Below, piece by piece: positions 41,508 through 50,424 of a stretch of DNA of 64,000 bases; position 1 is the stretch's first letter; every line of letters begins with the position of its first letter. The translations under genes and the position numbers were made by a program. Location of the stretch: assembly GCF_900589395.1 (NCBI RefSeq), contig NZ_UUIS01000096.1, forward strand, positions 186,001 to 250,000, in the 5' to 3' direction. Source of the stretch: Pseudomonas viridiflava. Its GTDB lineage: Bacteria > Pseudomonadota > Gammaproteobacteria > Pseudomonadales > Pseudomonadaceae. The notes under the pieces were generated by a model. It saw only the letters and a list, made by a program, of their open reading frames with translations. It did not search any database and was not told where the DNA came from.

Positions 41508-42845
41508 TTACAGAATGTAGCGCGACAGGTCTTCGTCGTCGGCCAGTTCGCCCAGGTGGCTGTTGACGTAGTCGGTGTCGATACTGATCGGTTGCGCGTC
41601 CGGGTTGCCGGCCAGGTCGCCGGCGCTGAACGACACTTCCTCAAGCAGGCGCTCGAGCAGGGTGTGCAGGCGACGGGCACCGATGTTCTCGGTCTTTTCG
41701 TTGACCTGCCAGGCGATCTCGGCCAGGCGCTTGATGCCGTCGGGCTTGAACTCGATGGCCAGGCCCTCGGTCTTGAGCAGCTCGCGGTATTGCTCGGTCA
41801 GCGACGCGTGCGGCTCGCTCAGGATGCGCTCGAAGTCCTGCGGTGACAGGGCCTTGAGTTCGACGCGGATCGGCAGACGGCCTTGCAGCTCCGGCACAAG
41901 GTCGCTTGGTTTGCTCAGGTGGAAGGCGCCGGAGGCAATGAACAGGATGTGGTCGGTCTTGACCATGCCCAGTTTGGTGTTGACCGTGCAACCTTCGATC
42001 AGCGGCAGCAGGTCGCGCTGCACGCCTTCACGCGAGACATCGGCGCCGCCGACGTTGCCGCGCTTGGCGACCTTGTCGATTTCGTCGATGAACACGATGC
42101 CGTGCTGCTCGACCGCTTCCAGGGCCTTGGCCTTGAGCTCGTCGTCATTGACCAGGCGGCCGGCTTCTTCCTCGCGAACCATCTTCAGCGCGTCCTTGAC
42201 CTTGAGCTTGCGCGCCTTGCGCCGGCCCTTGCCCATGTTAGCGAACAGGTTCTGCAACTGGCTGGTCATTTCTTCCATGCCCGGTGGCGCGGCAATGTCG
42301 ACGCCCACGGTTTCGTTGACCTCGATCTCGATTTCCTTGTCATCGAGCTGGCCTTCGCGCAGGCGCTTGCGGAACAGCTGACGGGTATTGGAATCGCTGG
42401 TCGACACCGGCTCTTCGTTGAAGCCACTGCGTGCCGGTGGCAGCAGGGCATCGAGAATGCGGTCTTCGGCGGCGTCTTCGGCGCGGTGGCGAACCTTGAC
42501 GATTTCCTGCTCGCGCAGCAGTTTCATGGCGGCGTCGGCCAGGTCGCGGATGATCGACTCGACATCGCGGCCCACATAGCCGACTTCAGTGAACTTGGTC
42601 GCCTCGACCTTGATGAACGGGGCATTGGCCAGCTTGGCCAGGCGCCGGGCGATTTCGGTCTTGCCGACACCGGTCGGGCCAATCATCAGAATGTTCTTGG
42701 GCGTGACCTCGACGCGCAGTTCTTCGGGCAGTTGCATACGGCGCCAGCGGTTGCGCAGGGCGATGGCGACGGCGCGCTTGGCGTCGTCCTGGCCGATGAT
42801 ATGGCGATTGAGTTCATGGACGATTTCGCGGGGAGTCATGGACAT
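41508..42845 (-). CDS. hslU: ATP-dependent protease ATPase subunit HslU
   Basis: 445 residues. The AAA+ unfoldase hexamer that feeds the HslV peptidase. Walker A is GPTGVGKT at residues 56-63, Walker B is IVFIDEIDKVAKRG near 255, the intermediate I-domain lies between about 110 and 230, and the C-terminal sensor region ends in EDLSRYIL, the tail that inserts into HslV. I chose the ATG at 42843-42845 (MSMTPREIVHEL); the ATG two codons later is equally possible. It is downstream of hslV by 39 bases. Confidence 0.97.
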   Translation of the reverse strand: MSMTPREIVHELNRHIIGQDDAKRAVAIALRNRWRRMQLPEELRVEVTPKNILMIGPTGVGKTEIARRLAKLANAPFIKVEATKFTEVGYVGRDVESIIRDLADAAMKLLREQEIVKVRHRAEDAAEDRILDALLPPARSGFNEEPVSTSDSNTRQLFRKRLREGQLDDKEIEIEVNETVGVDIAAPPGMEEMTSQLQNLFANMGKGRRKARKLKVKDALKMVREEEAGRLVNDDELKAKALEAVEQHGIVFIDEIDKVAKRGNVGGADVSREGVQRDLLPLIEGCTVNTKLGMVKTDHILFIASGAFHLSKPSDLVPELQGRLPIRVELKALSPQDFERILSEPHASLTEQYRELLKTEGLAIEFKPDGIKRLAEIAWQVNEKTENIGARRLHTLLERLLEEVSFSAGDLAGNPDAQPISIDTDYVNSHLGELADDEDLSRYIL

Positions 42846-42884
42846 GGTGATCAACGGTCCTCAGGTCGAATAGCCGCAGGCGGC

Positions 42885-43415
42885 TTATTCGGCGAGGTCC
42901 TGCTCCTCAATGGTGATGTTGTGGTTGGTGAACACGCAGATGTCGCCCGCGATGTGCAATGCGGTTTCAGCGATCTCGCGTGCCGACAGGTCGGTCTTCT
43001 GCAACAGGGCGCGCGCAGCGGCCTGGGCGAAGGCACCGCCGGAACCCATGGCGATCAGACCGTCCTCGGGTTCCACGACATCGCCGTTGCCAGTGATGAT
43101 CAGCGAAGCGTCCTTGTTGGCGACCGCCAGCATGGCCTCAAGGCGGCTCAGGGAACGGTCGGTGCGCCAGTCCTTGGCCAGCTCGACAGCGGCGCGGACC
43201 AGGTGGCCCTGGTGTTTTTCCAGTTGGGCTTCGAAGCGTTCGAACAGCGTGAAGGCGTCGGCGGTGGCGCCGGCAAAGCCTGCGATGACCTGGCCGTGGT
43301 ACAGGCGGCGCACCTTCTTGGCGTTGCCTTTCATCACGGTGTTGCCCAGGGAAACCTGGCCGTCACCGGCCATGACGACTTTGCCGTGGCGGCGTACTGA
43401 AACGATGGTGGTCAA
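42885..43415 (-). CDS. hslV: ATP-dependent protease peptidase subunit HslV
   Basis: 176 residues, a proteasome-beta-like threonine peptidase forming a double hexamer. After removal of the initiator Met, Thr2 (TTIVSVRRHGKVVMAGDGQV) becomes the N-terminal nucleophile, so the start is fixed by chemistry: TTG at 43413-43415, with GGAG 9 bases upstream. A GTG five codons earlier is open in frame but would bury the catalytic threonine. The later blocks GNTVMKGNAKKVRRLY, GFAGATADAFTLFERFE and IAGDICVFTNHN are intact. It forms one operon with hslU. Confidence 0.97.
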   Translation of the reverse strand: MTTIVSVRRHGKVVMAGDGQVSLGNTVMKGNAKKVRRLYHGQVIAGFAGATADAFTLFERFEAQLEKHQGHLVRAAVELAKDWRTDRSLSRLEAMLAVANKDASLIITGNGDVVEPEDGLIAMGSGGAFAQAAARALLQKTDLSAREIAETALHIAGDICVFTNHNITIEEQDLAE

Positions 43416-43504
43416 GGGAAGAGTCTCCACGCAGCGGGGCGAAAATGCCCAATGGAGACAGATATGGGGATGGCGGAACCGATTTCAACCGTGGGTGACA
43501 AATG

Positions 43505-43536
43505 CCGCAGGACCGGTCGTGCGGCCGGTCCTGCGG
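43505..43536. terminator. Stem-loop between the SPOR gene and hslV
   Basis: CCGCAGGACCGG / CCGGTCCTGCGG, a perfect 12-base stem with an 8-base loop, immediately after the stop of the SPOR gene (43541) on the minus strand. There is no long T-run beyond it, so it may attenuate rather than end transcription into hslVU, or stabilise the mRNA end. Confidence 0.55.
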
Positions 43537-43540
43537 TCTG

Positions 43541-44248
43541 TCAGCGTTTCTGGCGCTGTTGCAACAACAGGTTGCTGAAGCCGCCGCCGGCCAGTTGCTT
43601 CTGGGCGATGGTCAGCTGGTCGCGGTTGCTGAACGGGCCGACCAGTACGCGGTACCAGGTTTCTTCCTTGACGGTCCCTGACTCCACCGTCGCGGTCTGG
43701 CCCAACAGGATGATCTGCGCACGGACCTTCTCGGCGTCGGCCTGCTTGCGGAACGAGCCCGCCTGCAAGAAGAACTGCGTCACCGGCGCCGGTTTTGGCT
43801 GCGCGGTGGCTACCGCAGGTGCCGGTGGCGGCGTCAGGCCGCTCAGGGCAGCCTGGGCGCGCGCGGTGTCGATCTTCGCCGCCTGTTCAGCGGTCACCGG
43901 GGCCACAGGCGTCACTGCAGGGGCTGGCGGGGTCTTCTCAGGCACCGCTTCCTTGGGCACGATGACTTCCGATTCCGGCAGCAGTGTGTAGAAGTCGTAC
44001 TTGGGCTTGACCACGGCCGGGCTGGGCGGTGTCTTGTTTGCCTCGGCAATCTTGGCCGCCGCCTTGGCATCGGCCTTCTCGCGCTTGATGTCGTCGCCGC
44101 CGGGCTCCAGTTTCATCAGAAAGACAATGAAGGCGCCGACCGTGAGGCCGACAGCCAGCCATACCCATCCTGGGATCGGCTTCTTCGCGGGGGCCTGATA
44201 ACGGCTGGCGCCACGCTTGGGAGCCGCTTTCTTTTTCGCAACTGCCAA
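43541..44248 (-). CDS. ftsN: FtsN-type cell-division SPOR protein
   Basis: 235 residues: a short basic cytoplasmic tail (AVAKKKAAPKRGASRYQ), one transmembrane helix at about 27-46 (WVWLAVGLTVGAFIVFLMKL), a Pro/Ala/Lys-rich periplasmic linker, and a C-terminal SPOR domain (about 158-235, FFLQAGSFRKQADAEKVRAQ ... WYRVLVGPF) that binds denuded septal peptidoglycan. The start is TTG at 44246-44248, one base after the argS stop. The order priA-argS-ftsN-hslV-hslU is where FtsN is found in pseudomonads, and this is the main basis for the name; the sequence itself only shows the TM-linker-SPOR layout. Confidence 0.82.
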   Translation of the reverse strand: MAVAKKKAAPKRGASRYQAPAKKPIPGWVWLAVGLTVGAFIVFLMKLEPGGDDIKREKADAKAAAKIAEANKTPPSPAVVKPKYDFYTLLPESEVIVPKEAVPEKTPPAPAVTPVAPVTAEQAAKIDTARAQAALSGLTPPPAPAVATAQPKPAPVTQFFLQAGSFRKQADAEKVRAQIILLGQTATVESGTVKEETWYRVLVGPFSNRDQLTIAQKQLAGGGFSNLLLQQRQKR

Positions 44249-44249
44249 C

Positions 44250-45986
44250 TTACATTCGCTCCAGAGTGTCCAGGCCCAGCAAATCCAGGCCTTGCTTGAG
44301 AGTGCGGCCGGTCAGCGCCGTCAGGCGCAGGCGGCTTTGTTGCTGATCAGGGGTTTCGACGCCCAGGATCGGGCAGTTTTCGTAGAAGCTGGAAAACAGG
44401 CCCGCCAGATCATACACGTAGGCGCACAGGACGTGGGGGGTGCCTTTTTCGGCAACCGTGTGGAGTACTTCGCCGAACTGCGCCAGGCGCGCGGCCAGTT
44501 CCTGCTCTTGCGCCGCTTCCAGGACGATACGGCCCTGGCTTGCATCAAACGGCGTGCCCAGCTTGCGGAACACCCCGGCAATGCGCGTGTAGGCGTACAG
44601 CAGGTACGGTGCGGTATTGCCTTCGAAGCTGATCATCTGGTCGAAGTTGAAGCTGTAGTCGCTGGTACGGTGCTTAGACAGGTCGGCGTATTTCACTGCA
44701 CTGATGCCCACCGCTCTGGCGATGCTGCGCAACTCGGCGTCCTCCAGGGTCGGGTTCTTTTCCTTGACCAGGCTGTAGGCGCGCGCTTCGGCCTCGTCGA
44801 GCAGGTCGATCAGCTTCACGGTACCGCCGTCGCGGGTCTTGAACGGACGGCCGTCGGGGCCGTTCATGGTGCCGAAGCCCATGTGCTCAAGCTGCATGCC
44901 GGCATGGGTGAAGCCGGCGCGGCGGGCCACTTCGAACACCTGCTGGAAGTGCAGGGCCTGGCGCTGGTCGACGAAGTACAGCACGCGGTCGGCGTGCAGC
45001 ACCTTGCTGCGGTAGCGGATGGCGGCCAGGTCGGTGGTGGCGTACAGGTAGCCGCCACCGGCCTTCTGCACGATCACCGGCAGCGGGGTGTCGTCGGCGG
45101 TGCGGAATTCTTCGAGGAACACGCACTGGGCGCCTTCGCTCTCGACCAGCAGGCCGCTGCTTTTCAGGTCGCTGACCACATTGGCCAGGTCGTCGTTGTA
45201 GGCGCTTTCGCCCTTGACGTCGGCCGGGGTCAGGTTGACGTTGAGGCGCTCGTAGGTCTTCTGGCAGTGCGACAGCGAGATGTCGTTGAACCGCTGCCAC
45301 AGCGCCAGGCAATCGGCATCGCCGGCCTGCAGCTTGACCACCAGGCTGCGCGCGCGGTCGGCGAACTCGGGCGACTCGTCGAAGCGCTGCTTGGCGGCGC
45401 GGTAGAAATGCTCCAGGTCCGACAGCTCGTCGCTGGTGGTGGGCTTTTCCTGCAGGTAGGCCAGCAGCATGCCGAACTGGGTGCCCCAGTCACCGACGTG
45501 GTTCTGGCGGATCACGGTGTCGCCCAGCCAGGTCAGGACATTGGCCACCGCATCGCCGATGATGGTCGAGCGCAGGTGGCCGACGTGCATTTCCTTGGCC
45601 AGGTTGGGGGCCGACAGGTCGACCACCACGCGCTGGGCCGGGCCGCCGCGGTGTACAGACAACCGTTCGTCAGTCAGCGCCGCGTCAAGGCGTGCGGCCA
45701 GGGCCTGGGTGTTCTGGAAGAAGTTGAGAAAGCCGGGGCCTGCGATCTCGACCTTGCTGACCTGGTCGTCGGCGGGCAGGGCGGCAATCAGCTTTTCTGC
45801 CAGGTCGCGCGGCTTCATGCCGGCCGGCTTGGCCAGCATCATGGCGATGTTGCTGGCGAAGTCGCCGTGGGTCTTGTCCCGGGCGTTCTCGACCTGAATC
45901 GCCGGCGTCAGCCCTGGCGGCAAGACGCCCTCGCTTTCAAGGCGGGTCAGGGCGTGTTGAATCAGCTGGCGAATCGTGTCTTTCAT
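44250..45986 (-). CDS. argS: Arginyl-tRNA synthetase
   Basis: 578 residues, class Ia. The N-terminal Add1 domain (residues 1-115) recognises the tRNA D-loop. The HIGH signature appears as HVGH at residues 134-137 in NLAKEMHVGHLRST. The usual KMSKS lysine loop is degenerate, as in most ArgRS (FKTRDGGTVKLIDLL). The C-terminal anticodon domain (YTRIAGVFRKLG to ...LDTLERM) is complete. The start gives MKDTIRQLIQHAL. It lies between priA and the FtsN-type gene, with a 117-base gap to priA. Confidence 0.98.
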   Translation of the reverse strand: MKDTIRQLIQHALTRLESEGVLPPGLTPAIQVENARDKTHGDFASNIAMMLAKPAGMKPRDLAEKLIAALPADDQVSKVEIAGPGFLNFFQNTQALAARLDAALTDERLSVHRGGPAQRVVVDLSAPNLAKEMHVGHLRSTIIGDAVANVLTWLGDTVIRQNHVGDWGTQFGMLLAYLQEKPTTSDELSDLEHFYRAAKQRFDESPEFADRARSLVVKLQAGDADCLALWQRFNDISLSHCQKTYERLNVNLTPADVKGESAYNDDLANVVSDLKSSGLLVESEGAQCVFLEEFRTADDTPLPVIVQKAGGGYLYATTDLAAIRYRSKVLHADRVLYFVDQRQALHFQQVFEVARRAGFTHAGMQLEHMGFGTMNGPDGRPFKTRDGGTVKLIDLLDEAEARAYSLVKEKNPTLEDAELRSIARAVGISAVKYADLSKHRTSDYSFNFDQMISFEGNTAPYLLYAYTRIAGVFRKLGTPFDASQGRIVLEAAQEQELAARLAQFGEVLHTVAEKGTPHVLCAYVYDLAGLFSSFYENCPILGVETPDQQQSRLRLTALTGRTLKQGLDLLGLDTLERM

Positions 45987-46103
45987 GGGGCTCTCTTCAA
46001 CCGCAAGCGCGGTAGCGCCTGGATGCGCGGGTGGAAAAACTGCACATTATCCGTGGCAGGAGCGGGCTTGCCAACCTTGGCAGGTATCGGTGTCGGTATT
46101 GCG

Positions 46104-48323
46104 TCAATATAAGTCGACCGGATCGACATCCAGCGACCAGCGCACCTGGCGGCCGCTGGGCAGTTGTTCGATGACCAGCAGCCAGGCACTGAGCAAGCGG
46201 TGCAACGGCGCCCGGGCGCTGGCCTGCAGCAGCAACTGCGCCCGGTAGCGCCCGGCCCGGCGCTCCATGGGCGCCGGCACCGGGCCCAGCAGTTCGATGC
46301 CGTCCTGGCCGAGTTGCTCCAGGAGAATTTCGGCCTCGGCGCAGGCTTGGTCCAGAAACTGCTCGGCCTGGCCCGGCTTGTGCGCTTCGGCCCGCAGCAG
46401 CGCCAGGTGTGCAAAGGGTGGCAGGCCTGCCGCACGGCGCTCGCTCAGGGCCTGTTCGGCAAAGGCGAAATAACCCTGTTCGGTCAGCTGGATCAGCAGC
46501 GGATGGTCGGCCAGGTGAGTCTGGATGATGACCCGTCCGGGCTCCTCGGCGCGGCCGGCACGGCCGGCAACCTGCACGATCAACTGCGCCATGCGCTCGC
46601 TGGCGCGAAAATCGCCGGAAAACAGCCCGCCATCGGCATCCAGGATCGACACCAGGGTGACCCGTGGAAAGTGGTGACCCTTGGCCAGCATTTGGGTGCC
46701 GACCAGGATGCACGGCTGGCCGCGCTGGATGGTGGCGAACAATTGGTTCATGGCGTCCTTGCGCGAGGTGCTGTCACGGTCGACGCGCAGCACCGGAAAG
46801 TCCGGAAACAGAATCCCCAGGCGCTCTTCGGCACGCTCGGTACCGGCGCCGACCGGGCGCAGGTCAACCTGCCCGCATGATGGGCACTGGCGCGGCACGC
46901 GCTCGACATGCCCGCAGTGATGGCAGCGCAGTTCGCCCGAGCGCTGGTGCACGGTCATGCGTGCATCGCAGCGCACGCAGCCCGACATCCAGCCGCAGTC
47001 ATGGCACAACAGGGTCGGGGCAAAGCCGCGGCGGTTGAGAAACACCAGGACCTGCTGGCCGGCGGCCAGGGTCTGGGCGATGGCCTGTTGCATCGGCCCG
47101 GAAATGCCGCTGTCCAGCGGCCGGCTCTTGACGTCCAGGCGCAGAAAGCGCGGTTGTTGCGCACCGCCGGCGCGCTGGGTCAGGCGCAGCAGGCCGTAGC
47201 GGCCGGTGTAGGCGTTGTGCAGGCTTTCCAGCGAGGGCGTGGCCGAGCCCAGCACGATCGGGACATTTTCCTGGCGGGCGCGCACGATGGCCAGGTCACG
47301 GGCGTGGTAGCGCAGGCCTTCCTGCTGTTTATAGGAGCCGTCGTGTTCTTCGTCGATGATGATCAGGCCGGGATTCTTCATGGGCGTGAACAGCGCCGAG
47401 CGCGTGCCGATGATGATGTCGGCATCGCCATCGCGGGCCGCCAGCCAGTGATCGAGCCGCTCGCGATCATTGACGGCCGAGTGCAGCAGGGCAATGCGGG
47501 CATTGAAGCGCTGCTCGAAGCGCGCCAGGGTCTGCGGGCCCAGGTTGATTTCCGGGATCAGCACCAGCGCTTGCTTGCCGGCCTCAAGTACCTGGCGAAT
47601 CAATTGCAGGTAGACCTCGGTCTTGCCGCTGCCGGTCACCCCGGCCAGCAGGAAAGCATGAAAACTGCCCATGCCGGCCTGAATCGCTTCGCAGGCGGCG
47701 CGTTGCTCGCTGTTGAGTGGCAGTTCAGGCTGGGCCAGCCAGTGTTCATGGCGGGCGCCCGGCGCCTGGCTGCGTACCTCGACCTGCACCAGTTCCTTGG
47801 CCAGCAGCAGGTTGAGGCTGTCCTTGTTGAGCATCAGCTTGCTCAGTACCTGGTGAGCCACCCCGTGCGGGTGTTGGGCCAGGGTGGCCAGCGCCTCGCG
47901 TTGCTTGGGCGCACGGGCGATGCGCGGGTCCTGCAGGCTGGCGCCGGGCGTCACCTGCCAGAAACGCTCCTGGCGCGGCTCGGCCAGTTCGCCCTGGCGC
48001 AGCAGCACCGGCAAGGCCCAGCTCAGGGTGTCGCCCAGGCTGTGCTGGTAATACTGCGAGGTCCACAGGCACAGCTTGAATAGCGAAGGTGGCAGCGGCG
48101 TATGGCTGTCAAGCAAGGCAATGGCCGGCCTGAGCTTGTCGGCCGGCACTTCGCTGTGGTCGCAGACTTCGATCAGGATGCCGATCATTTCCCGGCGCCC
48201 GAACGGCACCCGCAGGCGCATGCCGGGCTGCAGTGCAGCCTGCGGCACGCCGGCCGGGGCGCGGTAGTCGAACAAACGACGCAAGGGCGAGGGCAGCGCA
48301 AGGCGCAAAATGACATCAGACAC
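46104..48323 (-). CDS. priA: Primosomal replication helicase PriA
   Basis: 739 residues. Restarts stalled replication forks by 3' to 5' unwinding and loading of the primosome. The 3'BD domain covers about residues 1-110, Walker A is GVTGSGKT at 228-235 and the helicase box is IIDEEHDGSYKQQ near 318. The zinc-binding insert has eight cysteines in the segment CHDCGWMSGCVRC ... CHHCGHVERVPRQCPSCGQ (about 432-474). The ATG start gives MSDVILRLALP. It is divergent from rpmE. Confidence 0.97.
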   Translation of the reverse strand: MSDVILRLALPSPLRRLFDYRAPAGVPQAALQPGMRLRVPFGRREMIGILIEVCDHSEVPADKLRPAIALLDSHTPLPPSLFKLCLWTSQYYQHSLGDTLSWALPVLLRQGELAEPRQERFWQVTPGASLQDPRIARAPKQREALATLAQHPHGVAHQVLSKLMLNKDSLNLLLAKELVQVEVRSQAPGARHEHWLAQPELPLNSEQRAACEAIQAGMGSFHAFLLAGVTGSGKTEVYLQLIRQVLEAGKQALVLIPEINLGPQTLARFEQRFNARIALLHSAVNDRERLDHWLAARDGDADIIIGTRSALFTPMKNPGLIIIDEEHDGSYKQQEGLRYHARDLAIVRARQENVPIVLGSATPSLESLHNAYTGRYGLLRLTQRAGGAQQPRFLRLDVKSRPLDSGISGPMQQAIAQTLAAGQQVLVFLNRRGFAPTLLCHDCGWMSGCVRCDARMTVHQRSGELRCHHCGHVERVPRQCPSCGQVDLRPVGAGTERAEERLGILFPDFPVLRVDRDSTSRKDAMNQLFATIQRGQPCILVGTQMLAKGHHFPRVTLVSILDADGGLFSGDFRASERMAQLIVQVAGRAGRAEEPGRVIIQTHLADHPLLIQLTEQGYFAFAEQALSERRAAGLPPFAHLALLRAEAHKPGQAEQFLDQACAEAEILLEQLGQDGIELLGPVPAPMERRAGRYRAQLLLQASARAPLHRLLSAWLLVIEQLPSGRQVRWSLDVDPVDLY

Positions 48324-48413
48324 GCGGTGGCTTTCCCTGTAAGGCGAGCAGGATAACGAGCGGCGATCTTAGCAGACCCCTTGTCCGGGCAGACGACCGG
48401 CATGCGCGTGCAT

Positions 48414-48441
48414 TTGCGTAATGGCAATTGTCTGGTAACAT
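48414..48441 (+). promoter_or_regulatory. Candidate sigma-70 promoter for rpmE
   Basis: TTGCGT (48414-48419), a 16-base spacer and TAACAT (48436-48441), about 70 bases upstream of the rpmE ATG and in the priA-rpmE divergent gap. The match is moderate and rests on the two hexamers only. Confidence 0.4.
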
Positions 48442-48512
48442 CCGCCGCCTATTTCGCGTGCGGTATCCGACAATAGTGTCGGGTGGCGGCTCGCAAGCCT
48501 GAGGAAGTTCCC

Positions 48513-48734
48513 ATGAAAGCCGATATCCATCCAGTTTACGAGCCAATCGACGCCACCTGCAGCTGCGGTAACGTCATCAAGACCCGTTCCACTCTGACCA
48601 AGCCTCTGAGCCTGGACGTGTGCAACGAATGCCACCCGTTCTACACGGGCAAGCAGAAGACTCTGGACATCGGTGGTCGTGTTGACCGCTTCAAGTCCCG
48701 CTTTGGTGCTTTCGGCGCGCCGAAAACCAAGTAA
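48513..48734 (+). CDS. rpmE: 50S ribosomal protein L31 (zinc-binding form)
   Basis: 73 residues. The four zinc ligands are present as Cys16, Cys18, Cys37 and Cys40 (TCSCGN and DVCNEC), so this is the zinc-containing C+ form, not the zinc-free paralogue RpmE2. HPFYTGKQKTLDIGGRVDRF and KSRFG are the ribosome-binding core. The ATG at 48513 has GAGGAAG upstream (MKADIHPVYE). Stand-alone gene with its own terminator, as is usual beside priA. Confidence 0.97.
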   Translation: MKADIHPVYEPIDATCSCGNVIKTRSTLTKPLSLDVCNECHPFYTGKQKTLDIGGRVDRFKSRFGAFGAPKTK

Positions 48735-48779
48735 GACAGGTTGCTGCGGGCTGCCCTTCGGGCATCCCCAGGCTGCTGG

Positions 48780-48808
48780 AAAAAGGCGCCCCTCGTGGGC
48801 GCCTTTTT
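48780..48808 (+). terminator. Rho-independent terminator of rpmE
   Basis: AAAAAGGCGCCC / GGGCGCCTTTTT, a perfect 12-base stem with loop CTCGT, 45 bases after the rpmE stop, ending in TTTTTCG TTTC. Confidence 0.93.
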
Positions 48809-49096
48809 CGTTTCTGCGCTGTGCATGCAAAGTTCGGCGCGCCCCCGGCGCGTGAGTGGTCTACAGTCAGAGCGGGCACGCCAGGTGCTGGCCGGTGACG
48901 CCTCGTGGCACCAGGCGGACTGCGCCCACCGGCTTTTCTGCCGGCCTTTTACATAGGTGCGACATCAAGTCGCGCATAATTGCAATCCAACCATCCGCCC
49001 CCTTGACAGCTGTGACTACCCAGTCTTGTTAGGATTCTGCATCTTGCGTATCCTCGGCGGTCCGTCTGTCCATAGAAAAAAGCGGAATCCTATAAA
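48809..49096. other. Non-coding region upstream of malic enzyme
   Basis: 288 bases between the rpmE terminator and maeB. It holds a short inverted repeat GCGACATCAAGTCGC (about 48959-48973) and the TTGACA promoter candidate at 49003-49032. No convincing small reading frame was seen. Confidence 0.45.
49003..49032 (+). promoter_or_regulatory. Candidate sigma-70 promoter for maeB
   Basis: A perfect -35 hexamer TTGACA (49003-49008) followed after 17-18 bases by TTGTTA/TGTTAG (49026-49032). It lies about 65 bases ahead of the maeB ATG. The -10 is poor, so the call depends on the -35 and position. Confidence 0.45.
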
Positions 49097-50365
49097 ATGT
49101 CCGATCTGAAAACCGCTGCGCTCGAATACCATGCCAATCCTCGTCCAGGGAAGCTGAGTGTCGAGCTCACCAAGCCGACTGCCACTGCCCGTGATCTGTC
49201 CCTGGCCTACAGTCCGGGTGTTGCCGAGCCGGTGCGTGAAATTGCCCGCGATCCTGAACTGGCCTACAAGTACACCGGCAAAGGCAACCTGGTAGCAGTC
49301 ATTTCCGACGGTACCGCCATTCTGGGTCTGGGCGACCTGGGTCCTCTGGCCTCCAAGCCGGTCATGGAAGGCAAAGGGGTTCTGTTCAAGCGTTTCGCCG
49401 GCATCGACGTGTTCGATATCGAAGTCGACTCCGAAAGCCCACAGGCCTTCATCGACACCGTCAAGCGCATCTCCATCACCTTCGGTGGCATCAACCTGGA
49501 AGACATCAAGGCACCTGAGTGCTTCGAGATCGAAAAGGCCCTGATCGAGCAGTGCGACATCCCGGTGTTCCACGATGACCAGCACGGCACCGCCATCGTG
49601 ACCGCCGCCGGCATGATCAATGCGCTGGAAATCGTCGGCAAAAGCCTCGACAGCGCCAAGATCGTCTGCCTGGGTGCCGGCGCTGCCGCCATCTCGTGCA
49701 TGAAGCTGCTGGTGAGCATGGGCGCGAAGATCGAAAACATCTTCATGATCGACCGCACCGGCGTTGTCCATTCCGGCCGTACCGACCTGAACCAGTACAA
49801 GGCCGTGTTCGCCCACGCGACTGAAAAACGCACCCTGAGCGACGCAATGGAAGGCGCAGACGTGTTCGTCGGCCTGTCCGGCCCGAACCTGCTGAGCGCC
49901 GAAAACCTCAAGCTGATGGCCAAGGACCCGATCGTGTTCGCCTGCTCGAACCCGGACCCGGAAATCGCCCCTGAGCTGGCCCATGCCACGCGCAGCGACG
50001 TGATCATGGCCACCGGTCGTTCGGACTACCCCAACCAGGTCAACAACGTTCTGGGCTTCCCGTTCATCTTCCGTGGTGCCCTGGACGTACGCGCCAAGCG
50101 CATCAACGAAGAAATGAAAATCGCCGCCGCCAACGCCCTGAGCGAACTGGCCAAGCTGCCTGTGCCCCAGGAAGTCTGCGACGCCTACGGTGGCATCAAG
50201 CTGCAGTACGGCCGCGAGTACATCATTCCGAAACCCCTGGACACCCGCCTGCTGGGCGTGATCTCGGAAGCGGTGGCCAAGGCGGCCATCGAGAGCGGCG
50301 TGGCGACCCTGCCGTATCCCAAGCACTACCCGCTCACCAGCGTTGACGAAGTCTTCAACGGTTAA
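49097..50365 (+). CDS. maeB: NADP-dependent malic enzyme (short form)
   Basis: 422 residues. Oxidative decarboxylation of malate to pyruvate with NADPH formation. The malic N domain carries AYSPGVAEPVREIA, YTGKGNLVAVISDGTAILGL and the metal/catalytic block ECFEIEKALIEQCDIPVFHD-DQHGTA; the NAD(P)-binding Rossmann motif is VCLGAGAAAIS near residue 195. It ends after EVFNG, without the phosphotransacetylase domain found in the 750-residue E. coli MaeB; this short form is usual in Pseudomonas. It is closed by the palindromic terminator at 50381-50424. Confidence 0.95.
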   Translation: MSDLKTAALEYHANPRPGKLSVELTKPTATARDLSLAYSPGVAEPVREIARDPELAYKYTGKGNLVAVISDGTAILGLGDLGPLASKPVMEGKGVLFKRFAGIDVFDIEVDSESPQAFIDTVKRISITFGGINLEDIKAPECFEIEKALIEQCDIPVFHDDQHGTAIVTAAGMINALEIVGKSLDSAKIVCLGAGAAAISCMKLLVSMGAKIENIFMIDRTGVVHSGRTDLNQYKAVFAHATEKRTLSDAMEGADVFVGLSGPNLLSAENLKLMAKDPIVFACSNPDPEIAPELAHATRSDVIMATGRSDYPNQVNNVLGFPFIFRGALDVRAKRINEEMKIAAANALSELAKLPVPQEVCDAYGGIKLQYGREYIIPKPLDTRLLGVISEAVAKAAIESGVATLPYPKHYPLTSVDEVFNG

Positions 50366-50380
50366 ACGCCGCGGCAAGAC

Positions 50381-50424
50381 CCCCATAAAAAACCCCGGCC
50401 AATTGGCCGGGGTTTTTTATGGGG
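50381..50424. terminator. Bidirectional terminator between maeB and ponA
   Basis: A 44-base perfect palindrome: CCCCATAAAAAACCCCGGCC followed by AATT and then its exact complement. A-runs on the left and T-runs on the right make it a textbook intrinsic terminator in both directions. It ends one base before the stop codon of the minus-strand ponA. Confidence 0.95.

Noticed and set aside
49097..50365. Malic enzyme looks truncated because it lacks the phosphotransacetylase-like C-terminal domain
   Set aside because: The short ~420-residue form is usual in Pseudomonas, the gene ends naturally and a strong terminator follows directly.
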